From: Bimuria novae-zelandiae CBS 107.79
Taxonomy: Eukaryota > Ascomycota > Dothideomycetes > Pleosporales > Didymosphaeriaceae
Reading direction: 5' to 3'
Assembly (NCBI GenBank): GCA_010015655.1
Contig: ML976694.1
Span: 87,634 to 151,633 of the forward strand
DNA: 64,000 nt
Position numbers and translations under genes: made by a program
In this document: positions 47,133 through 57,534 of the stretch, one piece after another
Position numbering within the stretch: position 1 is the stretch's first letter
Layout of the letters: each line of letters opens with the position of its first letter
Notes under the pieces: generated by a model
What the model was told of the DNA's origin: nothing
The model's database searches: none
What the model saw: the letters and a program-made list of their open reading frames with translations, nothing else

Positions 47133-48970
47133 GAGTCCCCCCCCCAGATTTGACCCAGCAAAATCAACTCTGCGCACGCGATCGCATTGCGCGTCGCGTG
47201 CGCTTTGCCAGCCCCTCTAATAAACTATCTACTGAACAATCCGAACCTTCCGCTTCCTCCTAACTATCTTCTTCTAGTACTACAACCTTTCGTGGGCGCC
47301 CCCTTACTTATTTTATTATTAGCTTTGCCTCCTCCTCGCGGGCGATCTGCAACACTTCTATTATTATATAGATTAATTAACCTTTTAGTTAAACTCTTTT
47401 TTCTTTCTTAGCCTTCTTTCGCTTCTAAAGAAGCTTAGACTAATCTGCGATCTACTTAGCTTAAATAGCTATTATAGCATTCTATATTTTATAAAGGCGT
47501 GTTATCCGCTCTGCATAGCGTTTTACTAGCAAGAGGACTACGGGATCCTCGCGAAGTGACTCTATAAATTACTTATTTAATCTTAGTAGTTCTACTAGCT
47601 CTAGAGGAGAGCTCTGTAGTAGAGAGAGATCTAAATTAGTTACTTATTATAGTGTAGCTAAGATAGGTAATGGCGGGGGCGACTTACAAGGCAGGTTACT
47701 AAGGACACGCATAAGTAACGCAGGCTATAAGCTAGTAGCACGCTATTTACTAAGTATATTTTTCTTTAATATTGCCTTCTCTCGTGCGTAAGATAGTAAT
47801 TCTATCCACTCTAATCGCGGGATGCGCTATAAGCTAAGCCAGGATATTGTATGCGTCTCACAGGAGTAATACTATTTAAACGCTAAAAAGATACTAAAAT
47901 TAAGAGGTTAGAGTATATGCGAGCAATAAGCAGGCATAATTAGAAGATTAATCTAATTTCTTATATAGTAGGCGATAAAATCTGCGCGTATATAACTTCT
48001 ATATCTATCCGTAATAAGTAAACGCTAGCGCCCCGCAGCCTTATCGCGGGTTAATAGATTAAATACTCTCTTTAGCCATTCTAGACCTAGGTTATTTAAT
48101 ATCTAGCCATTCTTACTAGTAGCAAAATGCCACCCTAGAAGCGATTGCTTATTAATCTATTATATATTAATATTATTTCCTTTAAAGATTAGGAGGGGAG
48201 CTAGCGCTTCGCCTATAGTATTAATGCACTTAATATCTATAACCTATTCTTACTTCCTAGTAATTACTTTGTCCTTTTAAGCAGCATTAAGGTACACTAA
48301 TACCTTTATAATCTGCTCCTCACCAACACCGAATCCTGACTCATCCATGTTCTATATATCTAAAGGGAGGTACGCATGCTCCTCTATTTTTAAAGCTACT
48401 ACGTTGAACTAGCGCTCTACACGCGCGTAGGATGCTCCTTCCTTTTGTAAATGCTTAAGATGCCTAGCAAATACCCCTTCTATTTTAGGGTTCCTCTTTT
48501 AAAAATATGTAATTTATTTATTATTAATATAGGAGAGTAATTATAAAAAAGGGGCTAGTTATAACGCGTGCGTAACACGTGCGGCCTATATAAGGAGGGT
48601 AAGCTCCTTTAGTATTAAGTAGGTAATTTAGGTTCTAGTAATAGTATAGTTCTTAATCTATTATATAAGAGTCTTTTCTTCCGCGTTTAACAGGATTTAA
48701 GTTATTTCGTGGCTTACAAACTGCGTTAAGCCACTGTAATATCTACGGTGTAAGGTGCGTCGCGAAACTTTAAAGAAGTCTATAACAGAATTTAGAGAAG
48801 AAAAATCTTTATTTTAAAAGGCATATAAAGCCTTCTATATTTAAATTTCGCGATTTAATTGTCTTTTTGGTGTTTAGGGAGGCATTGGTGGGGATAACGC
48901 GTGATGCATGCGCGTTGCGTGCTTTTGCTGGGTTAAATCTGGGGTTGGGTTAAATCTGGGGGGGGGACTC
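47133..48970 (-). mobile_element. Second Fot1/pogo transposon (1838 bp), nested in the hAT element
   Basis: Inverted ends GAGTCCCCCCCC-AGATTTGACCCAGC (left) and the complement at the right, flanked by TA (47131-47132, 48971-48972). The minus strand reads as a pogo-type DDE transposase with stops: NMDESGFGVGEEQIIKVLVY, LAPLLIFKGNNINI, LEWLKRVFNLLTRDKAAG, LLITDGYRSYIRADFIAYY and AYCSHIL*PLNFSIF, matching the DxxGF, LLIxDGxxSH and PPHCSHLLQPLD blocks. Right-hand end has the subterminal AGATTTAACCC motif twice. A different lineage from the 17437 element. Confidence 0.88.
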
Positions 48971-49144
48971 TATCCTATGTTTTTTTAATAACCTAACTAC
49001 TTATATTAATAGAAAGGATAATATTATAAAGGTAGTTATTAAAAATACTAATAATATTAATACTAATAACCTTAATACTAGCCTTTTTCTTAATTAAGAA
49101 ATTTGTATACTATTACTGCCTGTAGAAGCTTTAATTCACCTATT

Positions 49145-49266
49145 ACGGTTCGTCTCCCGTACCGTACGAGCTCTGCCGCCGTAAAGTACGTACAGTACTC
49201 GCTCACAAACGTAACGTAACCGTAGCGGCCCTACTCAGGCTATATTACTTACTGTTGGAAGCGCTG
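49145..49266 (+). repeat. hAT right terminal region (copy of 6868-6988)
   Basis: Subterminal CCGTACCGTACGAGCTC, AAAGTACGTACAGTACTCGC and terminal TTACTTACTGTTGGAAGCGC, near-identical to 6868-6988. Confidence 0.85.
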
Positions 49267-49959
49267 TCTACAGTCACATGCGCCTACCTCATGATCATCG
49301 GCAACGCACTTACCATCCCAGCCGGCTGCGTTTCCACAGTCCAAGCCTCCCATAAGCCACTTCTCATACGCCCTCAATACGACCTTGGTGAGGGGTTTGC
49401 CCGTCGATGGGCACCCCTCGCCACAGAACTGAAGCGCGCCATCCTCTAGTTCAACCTGGTACTGGACTCTCCAGTCGATCGAACGAGTGCCGCTATTCTC
49501 GAACCCCATCTCACCATGACTCCAGAGATCAAGGCCGTCACAACCGAGACATTCTACAAGAATAACGTCATCTCGATTTCCACGTACAGCGATTGGACAC
49601 TCGACGTCGACTTCCGCTGCCCGCCCAAAATCGTCAATAAATACGTCTGCACCTTGGAGATCCTCACCGTGCCAGAGCAAGACCATTGGTTATTCCTACG
49701 CCGCTTGGCCGACGGAGTGTACGGCTTCCCGGCGTTGAAGTATGTCACCATCATTCTCGACTGTGAAAGCATTTCTGCACGCGATGTAGATCCCGAGGAG
49801 CTCGGTAGGGAATGTCCCAAGGTGGAGCTGCAGTGAAACGGTAAGTTGAAGCTGTCGGAGATTGGAGAAGCATTGTTTGCCACGCCTATGACCAACATTC
49901 AACGAGCGGCGTTCGTGCAGATGATGACGGCGCTGGTCACATTCCAGCTGCAGGGATAG

Positions 49960-50880
49960 TTAGCTTCAAGGAAGATGGTGGGCGGGCTGCCGGTCATCAT
50001 ATCATATGGGCTGTAGTTGAAAGTTATGGAACACGAACGGGAGGAGTATTATCATTGTGCCTGTATCGATGGAATGAGCTGCGAAAGTAGGGAGCGAAGA
50101 GCGACAAGGTCGCGCTAATATAGCCAGCCATCATAGTAATGGCATGAGGACGTGAAAAAGAAAGCTTACCTAACGAGTGCGCAAGATTTGAATTGAATCG
50201 ACAGTAAAGTATCAACCAAGTTGAATGGAAGCTCGCCACGACCCCCAGGAACCGTCTCAGACACCCTCTTTATCCCATCGCTGCTAGCACACCACGTGTA
50301 CACAGTGCCTCGAGCTTTTTTTTAATCGTCTTCAACGATCTGAACAGATCAAGCGGCAGAGTGCCATAAGTGTGAACAAATCACCAGTACACACCCTTAT
50401 TCCTAGCAAGCCAGTCGCTAAGTCCACGTACACAATCACAACATGAAAACCCAGGAGAAGTCAGGAAGAGTAATGCGCTACCTAATGTTACCACGACCAG
50501 CCTACCAACAACTCTTCCCCGAAAAGCCGCTCAGCACTTTAAAGCTGGCGACATTTGCTCACCTGTGCTTCGTATACATATTTTAGCACTCCACTGCGCC
50601 ACCGACTTCAACTCAAAACTATCATATCACCCAATACATCCCCCTCCCAGTTCCTTGCAGCCAGAATATAAAACACAATATGCAGGCTTTCCACTTGAGT
50701 TGCCATCCTAAACAAGCTCAGTGCTAACGCATAACTTCCTCAAAGGCACCGACCAACCGGTCATGCCAGAATATTCCCAAAAAAAATAATAACTAGCGAA
50801 ACGAGTAGCAGGGGAACGCAAGTCTTCATACGCTTAGGTTAAAGGTTAGTACTAAAATAAGGTACAGAGCATGAATAGTA
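49960..50880. other. Intergenic between copies 5 and 6
   Basis: No gene recognised. A patch at about 50325-50375 (ATCGTCTTCAACGATCTGAACAG...) weakly resembles the duplicated blocks near 34710 and 40420. Confidence 0.4.
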
Positions 50881-51818
50881 TTAAGCGACGGCGTCGTACG
50901 TACATCCTGCGCGAGGATACAAAACCGCCTCACGCCCCTCCGCGTACTGCGCACCGACTTCCGCACCTGCGAACGTGATTCTCTCCCTTAACTGTCTTTC
51001 AAACTCTCTCAATGGCGGTGACAGCTCCTCACCTCTCGGCTCCCCATCCACGAAACTCACCACGTCCAGTCGGCCAGCGCGAGAGAACCGGATATACTTT
51101 CTTCCGAGGGAACCATCGTCCCGAATATCAACCGGCTGAAACATATCCACCTGCTCGAAAGTCAAACCATGCGGTGCATGGACATACAGGCGCACTTGTT
51201 GGGGTTTAGGAAAGCCGTAGAATCCTTCCGCCAACTTCTCCAATCTCCGCAGTGAATCCACGGTGAGGGACACGATCTCGATGTGCAGCCTCCTGATGTC
51301 ATGATTGACGCTCTTTCGCGGAAAGAGAAAGCGCAGAGTAGGTCGTACGGAGGGATCGGGACGTGTGTAGTGGAGCTGGAGATGGAAGGTGTTGAGCGAG
51401 TAATAGGTTTGTTGAGCTAGTGCGGCGATTTGGGGCGTCATGCGCAGGTGGTGGAGTGCTTTTAGGTGTGCGCGTGAGTTATTAGGCCAGTCTACAGGGA
51501 TTGGTTCCTCTGAGCATAGGTTGAAGGATAAGATACAGATTCGCAGCTCGTCGGGGAGTCGATTCCAACCGTTGGCGAAGCAGGTATGATGCTCGTGGGC
51601 GAATCGGCCGTCAATGTGACGGGCGATTCCGCGGATAGATGATTCCCATTGACAAAGATTCCATAGGGGTTTCTGAAGGTCGCGCGCGTGTGGGCTTTGA
51701 GTGTCATGGGGTTTTGCAGGTGTATACAGTGTTCCCCATACTGGCAATGGATTGCCGAGGGCGGTTGTGGATAGATAGATGCTGAACCTTCGTAATCGTA
51801 GCCGTTCGGTGGAGACAT
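50881..51818 (-). pseudogene. F-box-like family copy 6, inverted (probable frameshift)
   Basis: Minus strand. ATG at 51818 opens MSPPNGYDYEGSASIYPQPP with the family N-terminal motif NPYGIFVNGNHLSAESPVTL. The core (CFANGWNRLPDELRICILSF, the clearest F-box-like sequence of the six; RMTPQIAALAQQTYYSLNTF; RRLHIEIVSLTVDSLRRLEK; EGFYGFPKPQQVRLYV) is in another frame that is open to TAA 50881. The switch must lie near 51600-51630, with no intron signals there. A one-base lesion or an assembly error are both possible. The core frame has no ATG between the shift and FANGW, but an ATG at 51747 opens it in an out-of-family N-terminus. Confidence 0.7.
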
Positions 51819-52797
51819 TGTGTTATCCCCGGATGCGACTTGCACCTTTACATGATCTCTCTAGGCTTCAGAACATGTGCTCAAGGCAGCCGTGTGGTAG
51901 TGATAATTGATTTGACGAGAAATTGGTGTTGAGGTGTTGAGCGAGAACGGAGGGACGTAAGCGTGGTTCGTGGTGAAGGTGAGCACAAAAGCTTTACACG
52001 AGAGGCAAAGTCTCAGACCTCAGGCTCCCGAGACACGTTAATGAATTGAATGGAAGTTGCTCCGCAAAGCTTGGAACCCAAGGAAGAGTAACAAACGCTT
52101 TAGTAAGACTGGGCTAGGCGCGTGGGAGGTCACCAACGGAGCGGGAAAACGTGTCCGCGCTGGTTTCCGCATTGTGGCTCAGCAGGAATAGCGCGGAAAC
52201 AGCCCGCTCCTGTGGCGAAATGCGTGTTCGCGACGCATCCATGGATTTTCTCGTTGTTCGATTCGGGTTCCTGCGTAAGCTTTTCGGAGAAGGCTCGGCA
52301 ACGTCATATGCAGGACAGCCAATCCAGTGCTGCTCGTCCAAGAAGGATCCTTGCCCTGAGAATGCGGGCGCGTATGATCTCAAGAAGCGGACGAAAAGCT
52401 CTGCACGTGCATTTCCACGGTTCCCACCCCCCAACAACCCCCTCGTCGAAGCACCTCAACAACCACCCCCACGCTGCTGCCTAGGTGACAGCGTACGAAA
52501 CAACCTGCCAGAAGACTGAGAAGCGGAGGACCAAAGAAGGGGAAGGCAAACATGCGGCGGGATGAAGATGCTGGGTGGGACGAAGCGTGGTCGTCGGCTG
52601 GAAGCGTACGCTTGAGGTTTGTACTAAACCTTGACGACGAACAGGGATGAGATGGATTGATGCATGTGGCTGAATATTGAGTCGGCTCTCATACATGTAC
52701 AATAATGTGCTGGATCGGCGCGAGCCTGAGAACGAAATGACATTTTTAAAACGCCGGAACACCGTTGTCGTGTAACACTAGTCGATTCCCAGCGATA
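51819..52797. other. Intergenic, copy 6 to MIM2
   Basis: Overlapping short frames on both strands at 52114-52762 without codon bias or known similarity; no gene called. Confidence 0.4.
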
Positions 52798-53240
52798 TTA
52801 TATCGATGCTGCCGCTTCGACCGCACCTGCGGCTTTGAATGCTTTCGAACTCGTGACGACGATTTCGACGGGGTATTTCCATTGCATGAACTTCGCCCAG
52901 CCTATGCATGTCGTCAGCGACTGAACAGATCGCCTTCTCGGTGGCCCATTTTCCACGGGCGGAGGCAGGCGCAATACAGGCCAGGCGCTCCTTCCCAACA
53001 GCACTCACCCCAGTATGCGCATTTTCGCCCAAAATACTTGCCCACGTATGGAACAAGCACCATTGTCAACAGCAGCTCTATCTGCTGCAATGACTCCCTC
53101 CACTCCCTCTCTGCGTCCGAGACGTATTCGTCATCGTCGACGGTGGAACCCGTGGAGGACGAGGGCAGCGAGTTGAGCTCCGCTGAGTCGGAATCGCTTG
53201 GCGGCGGGTGGATGAAGCTTTCACTGTTCGACATGGACAT
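52798..53240 (-). CDS. MIM2: Mitochondrial outer-membrane import factor MIM2-like
   Basis: Two exons, 53240-53009 and 52901-52798, with a 107-bp GTGAGT...TAG intron; 111 residues. An acidic, Ser-rich N-terminus (~1-40) is followed by EREWRESLQQIELLLTMVLV-PYVGKYFGRKCAYW, a membrane segment with a Lys/Arg-flanked end, then GWAKFMQWKYPVEIVVTSSK and an Ala-rich tail. This layout matches fungal Mim2, partner of Mim1 in insertion of alpha-helical outer-membrane proteins. Identification rests on recognition of the conserved core. It diverges from eIF2-beta with 306 bp between starts. Confidence 0.75.
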
Positions 53241-53546
53241 GGCGGCAGGAAATTCGGGGCGTTTCGGGCTATCGTGTAAGCATTGGCAGGGTAGTGACGG
53301 CGAGATGGTGATGGGTTTCTGGGGAAGCTTCTAAGGCAGGCGCAGGCGGCCAATCAGAGGGTGAGGGGCCTGAGTCACTTCTTAGGTCAGCGGTTGTGAC
53401 TCCCAGCGTCAATGTGCGGCAAAAAGCATCCCACCTCGACGAGAGGCATTCCACACCACCACGACCACTGACACTGCGACACAATTTCTACAACGACCAG
53501 ACAAAAAATCGCTGCCACTCCCGCACACACTTCCACAACCGCAATC
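53241..53546. promoter_or_regulatory. Bidirectional promoter region, MIM2 / eIF2-beta
   Basis: 306 bp between two divergent start codons. Pyrimidine/CA-rich before the eIF2-beta ATG. No specific box identified. Confidence 0.5.
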
Positions 53547-54729
53547 ATGGCTGATGTACGTCACCACAGTGCCCAGTGCGCCCGCACAGTATCCAATTCA
53601 CACCCTACCACCACTAATAGCGCTGCATTCACACGTGGCGCACATTCTGCGTCTCCTTCAAGTGATGGATTTCTCCAGACAACATCTGACAGCTTCCCAC
53701 AGGTAGACGCCGCCGAGCGGAAACCCCGCAAATCCGTCGCTTTCGAAGATAACACCACCATCGTTGACAGCGACGGCCAGGTCACAGAGACCGCCGCCAT
53801 GAACGGAGAAAAGGATAGCGCAGCGTCGCATACTGCCGGTACGTCGATCCTGCCAGCGATGCCGCAGGCACACGACGGCCGTGCGAATATTGCCGCTGAC
53901 GCACAGAGTACAGGCGAGGACAAGGATGTCGACGAAGTAACCGACATGCTCGCCGGGCTCCAAAAGAAGAAGAAGAAGAAGTCCAAGACCGAAGGCGAGG
54001 AAGGCGACGACCTGCTGTCCGGCCTCAAGAAAAAGAAGAAGAGCAAGAAGCCCAAAGATACCGACGACTTCGAGGCGCAGCTCGCGGCCAAGGTCGGCGA
54101 CGAGAAGGAAGAGAAGGAGGAGCCCGAGGAGGAGCAAATTGAGGAGGGCGACATGATGAAGGGCACCGGCATCTGGGGCCATGACCAGACCAAGGAGATC
54201 CCGTACAACATGCTGCTCAACCGCTTCTTCACGCTGCTGCACTCCCGGCACCCTGATCTCGCGTCGTCCAGCTCGAAGAGCTACAAGATCCCGCCGCCGC
54301 AGTGTCTGCGCGAAGGCAACAAGAAGACCATCTTTGCCAACATCAGCGAGATCTGCAAGCGCATGAAGCGAACAGACGAGCACGGTACGTCTCCACTACA
54401 TTCAATTGTTTTATGAGTATTTTACTAACAACTACACAGTCACACAATTTCTGTTCGCCGAATTGGGTACCTCCGGCTCCGTCGACGGCTCCCGTCGTCT
54501 CGTCATCAAGGGTCGCTTCCAGCAAAAGCAGATCGAAAACGTCCTCCGTCGCTACATTGTCGAATACGTGTCCTGCAAGACGTGCCGCTCGCCCGATTCG
54601 GATCTCACCAAGGGAGAGAACCGTCTGTACTTCGTTACGTGCAACAGCTGCGGTTCGCGACGATCTGTGTCGGCCATCAAGACCGGTTTCTCAGCCCAGG
54701 TCGGCAAGCGGAGGAGGCAGCAGGGTTAG
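53547..54729 (+). CDS. SUI3: Translation initiation factor eIF2 subunit beta
   Basis: Three exons: 53547-53555 (only MAD), 53703-54384 and 54440-54729; introns of 147 and 55 bp, both with GTACGT donors. 326 residues, as expected for fungi. Two lysine blocks ([16 protein letters not shown]) at ~residues 88-115 are the K-boxes that bind eIF5 and eIF2B-epsilon. The conserved C-terminal domain runs from [18 protein letters not shown] through [16 protein letters not shown] and [17 protein letters not shown] to the C2-C2 zinc ribbon ([28 protein letters not shown]). The protein is part of the eIF2 ternary complex that brings Met-tRNAi to the 40S ribosome. Very short first exon, gene intact. Confidence 0.97.
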
Positions 54730-55148
54730 GTTGGCTACATTTTCGCATGGCATTAGGGAGCGTTCGCTTGGACGGCTCTCGTGTTTTGTACTTGGCTCTG
54801 AAGGACATCTACGCGTGTGGACGTTGAGATGTGCAGAGTGGGTGTAAGGGTTTCTTCTGCGACGATAAAAATGGCATGACGAGCAATGATGGGTTCATGG
54901 GATGACGCTCGCATGCTGGTTTCATGTACCTACAGCACGCGAACATGTATAGAAAGAGAGCTTGAAGTTGCACCATTTCGTTCTTTCATATCGTGCATCT
55001 TGACTCTCCTACCGACTTAAGTGAAGTCATATAAACATGTTTCACCCACACTACCCCAACACCGCGCTATAATATATAAACGCTGAAACACGCTCGCTCC
55101 AAACCCATCCACTTCCCAAACCCCCTTCCTGCCACACCCAGTCCAGAT
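54730..55148. other. Convergent intergenic region (eIF2-beta / AIM24)
   Basis: 3' flanks of two converging genes. No gene seen. Confidence 0.5.
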
Positions 55149-56597
55149 CTACGGATTCTGCATCGCCTGTCCAGCCAACCACTGGCTAAACTCTCGCGGA
55201 TTCCGTGTTTGCATGAATACAGTCCCCGGGCCCGTGAACTTGCACACCAAGCCCTCGCCGCCGGCGACGTTGGAAATGATGCCGCCGGACGCGACGCGCT
55301 CGAGGACATACTTGCAGTTCCAGGCGACGAGGTGGTGGTTGTCGATGTAGTATTTTTCGTCTTTTTGCAACTATCCCCTGCGTTAGCGCCCCCTCAAACA
55401 ATCTCAAGAAGCGCACAGAGAGCCGTAAAAGGAATAAGGGTCCAAGGTGTAAGGAATGGGTGAAGACATACATCCCTCCTAATAATCGCGCCAAAGCTCG
55501 TAACCCAAAGAATCCCCTGCCCACTAATCTTATACACAAAAAGTCCCTCGCCGCTAAAAATCGCCTTTCCAAGTCCCTGCGATTTATACTCGGTAACGAT
55601 ACCCTGCGTGCAGGCGAGAAACGCGTCTTTGCCGACGGACCACTGCTCGTGGCCGGCGAGTTTTATGATTGTGATGTCGCCGATAGATGGGGGCGCGAGA
55701 AGTAGTTCCCCGGGCCCGGTGTAGGTCGATTTGGTCATGTCGCCGCCGACGAGGGCTTTTTTGAGGGAGAATTTTATTTGGCCTTTGAGCGTTATGCTGG
55801 GGGTCATGGCGATCATGGCGCCTGGAAAACATCAGCACTTCAACCTACTGTGACACTGGGCAGGAAGGGATGGTTTGGTTTGATTGGATGGGAGGGGAAG
55901 GGGAGAGGAGGGACAAACCGGGTTTAGCGGTGAAGGGACACCCGATCGCAAGCTGCACCGTCAAAATAGTATTCGTATCGCGGTGGCTCACACGGTAGCT
56001 CCCGCCGTTGAACGTTCCCACGTCATCGGTCTGCGTGCTCCCGGCGCCCGCGAACTGCGGCTGGCTCGGTGCTTGCACCTGTTGGACCTGCATTTGTGGC
56101 GCCTTCTCCTGCGGCGGCGGTGCCTGGGTGTATTGCTGGCTCAGCTGTTGCGGCGGCATGCCTGGGTGCGGACTCGGACTCGGGGCGCCATAGGGGTTTT
56201 GAGGCGGCGGGCCGGCGTTGGGAGGAGGGTAATGTTGTGCTGGTTGCTGTTGTACGTGGTGGTCTGGCGGAGGAGAGAAGTGTTGTTGTGGTGCGCCGGC
56301 GGGTGGGGGCGGGTAGTGCTGTTGCTGTTGCTGGGCGGGCGGGGATTGCGGGGGTGGAGGGTAGGATTGGCCGCCGGGAGGGGGCGCGAAGTATTGCTGT
56401 GAATGATCTGGATGGAGTTAGGCGGGATGGGTGGTAGACGTATGAAGGATGAACCTGGCGGGGCACCGTATCCTCCCTTCTCGGGCGGTGCTGTGTACAC
56501 AGTCAGCTCGTCTGGTCTTCTTCCAATGCATCTCTTTCTGCCACTCACGCGGATAGTAGTTCCCACCTGGTGGCGGACTGCCCTGGAAGCCCGACAT
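55149..56597 (-). CDS. AIM24-domain (DUF124/TIGR00266) protein with Pro/Gln-rich N-terminus
   Basis: Five exons: 56597-56549, 56490-56455 (36 bp), 56407-55919, 55821-55472, 55370-55149; all phases agree and give 381 residues. The short second exon supplies [11 protein letters not shown] and is required to keep frame with [14 protein letters not shown]. Residues ~25-120 are Pro/Gln-rich with many PPPP and QQQ runs. The AIM24 domain follows: [100 protein letters not shown] and [20 protein letters not shown]. The family forms pseudo-threefold beta barrels. Yeast Aim24 is mitochondrial, but this protein has no presequence and resembles the soluble bacterial-type members. Function unknown. Gene intact. 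Confidence 0.9.
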
Positions 56598-56620
56598 GCT
56601 CAGCAATTCAGCTTGTATGA

Positions 56621-57444
56621 TCAAAGGGAATGCAGTTGTGGAAGACGAAGACGAGTTCCGCGTAAGTAGGGCTTTAGGTGCGGAAAAGGAAACGGCGACG
56701 AACAGGTGGTCAGAGAAACGGTCGCACGCCTGCCTAAGTAGTCGTCTATGTATAGCTCTTCACGCGCGCCATCTCCCAGCTGCTCAGCCTCAATCACGTC
56801 CACCTTGTTGTAAGCGGGGTACCACTAAGCGCCGCAAGTGCCCCTCGTGTGCATGCTGGCCAATCAGACATCGTCAGCAGCCTCGTATCAATTTGGCGGC
56901 GCGGCACAGAGTCTTGGAGGGTTGGATACATCCCAAGGAGCTTGGCGTGAACGAATGTTGATGGTAGACGTTGAAATAAACGTGCAGTGGTGAGGGTGAA
57001 GAGTGACAGGGATGTCTGGGTTTCTTTGGCGGGGGTTAGCGTGAATTTGGACCCATCTACAAACGGCAAGGTATCTACATCCTCATACTCTGCGGCAGTG
57101 CTTACGCTCTTCTGGAGACTGGACAGCTTACCAATGCCTTCTCGATACATATACCAGAAGCCCTCAGTTTCGGAAGCGGATACCTCCAGCTGGCTAGCTT
57201 GAGACTGCGTGTGGACAGGACACTGTGCGCAACGGTACCGACTTTCACAACCCAAGTGCAACCATACTTCGCCAAGGTCGATACCCTGTCCTATCAGCAC
57301 AGAATGTTTGCTGTTCCCAGCTTTGTCAGCACTAGCTGTGCCGTTGTACTCGTACGAATGAGAAGGATTGCTACTTGACGGCCTAAAGGAGCTCTCCTCA
57401 TATAAAGGCCCACAGCAGATCAAACTGCGAATGGCCCGGCACAC
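56621..57444 (-). CDS. Hypothetical protein, splice structure uncertain
   Basis: 216 codons are open on the minus strand from ATG 57444 to 56794. They contain VLIGQGIDLGEVWLHLGCES, a Cys pair RCAQCPVH and LFTLTTARLFQRLPSTFVHA. Just downstream another frame reads WYPAYNKVDVIEAEQLGDGA and REELYIDDYLGRR to TGA 56621, preceded by a good acceptor (CGCTTAG at about 56830), so a second exon is likely although its donor was not fixed. No family recognised. The first ATG lies only 25 bp from that of the divergent FAD oxidase, so a later start is possible. Confidence 0.45.
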
Positions 57445-57534
57445 GGCTGCTATTCCGTCGCTTCAACCATGGTCTCCGATATCCGCACAACCCTTCCCTC
57501 GGGTTGCCATGTACAGGTCCCAGGGCCTGGGACC

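Larger units (their letters stand above)
43586..49266 (+). mobile_element. hAT DNA transposon, RIP-mutated, carrying three nested insertions
   Basis: Ends share CAGCG(C/T)TTCCAAC(A/G)GTAAGTAATA in inverted orientation; the imperfect 8-bp duplication is GTTACAGG / TCTACAGT (5 of 8 identical). Plus-strand transposase relic: BED zinc finger near 44210-44410 (SIWRYGAELSYLDEDL, FFLCEKCHTTRTPA, HIKLHLRKAHRIDP), a central region (YFIANNVSNNNKTFLAGINN), FKYIVHLILVKDSSIE, and the intact-looking C-terminal dimerisation part at 46789-47100 (DPHRWWTEIGQKRYPVVFKI). Subtracting the nested LTR, MITE and Fot1 element leaves about 3.1 kb, a normal hAT size. Total length 5,681 bp. Confidence 0.85.
43488..49959 (+). 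pseudogene. F-box-like family copy 5, split by a hAT element, plus two stops
   Basis: The 5' part is 43488-43585 (MASNNDTSPYNAEQSPLTIY... to RVTG). The 3' part starts at 49267 and ends at TAG 49959. With one target-site copy removed, the two sides join in frame as RVT-VTCAYLMIIGNALTIPAG, which lines up with GATVTVDANGGIIVNGPI of copy 3. Downstream are EGFARRWAPLATELKRAIL, then TAG (49447) where CAG/Gln would fit, FNLVLD, MTPEIKAVTTETFYKNNVIS, RRLADGVYGFPALKYV, and a TGA near 49834 in ELQ-TGA-NGKLKL, again where TGG/Trp would fit. The C-terminus reads RAAFVQMMTALVTFQLQG. Confidence 0.75.

Noticed and set aside
49255..49449. Independent gene start at 49255
   Set aside because: It needs a TTG start that lies in the hAT terminal repeat; it is the 3' part of family copy 5.
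35412..49959. UGA reassigned to tryptophan
   Set aside because: Intact conserved genes (e.g. the MFS transporter) end in TGA, and Trp is encoded by TGG in all of them; the TGAs are confined to decaying copies.
53561..54383. Long minus-strand frames opposite eIF2-beta
   Set aside because: Antisense shadows of the lysine-block coding sequence.
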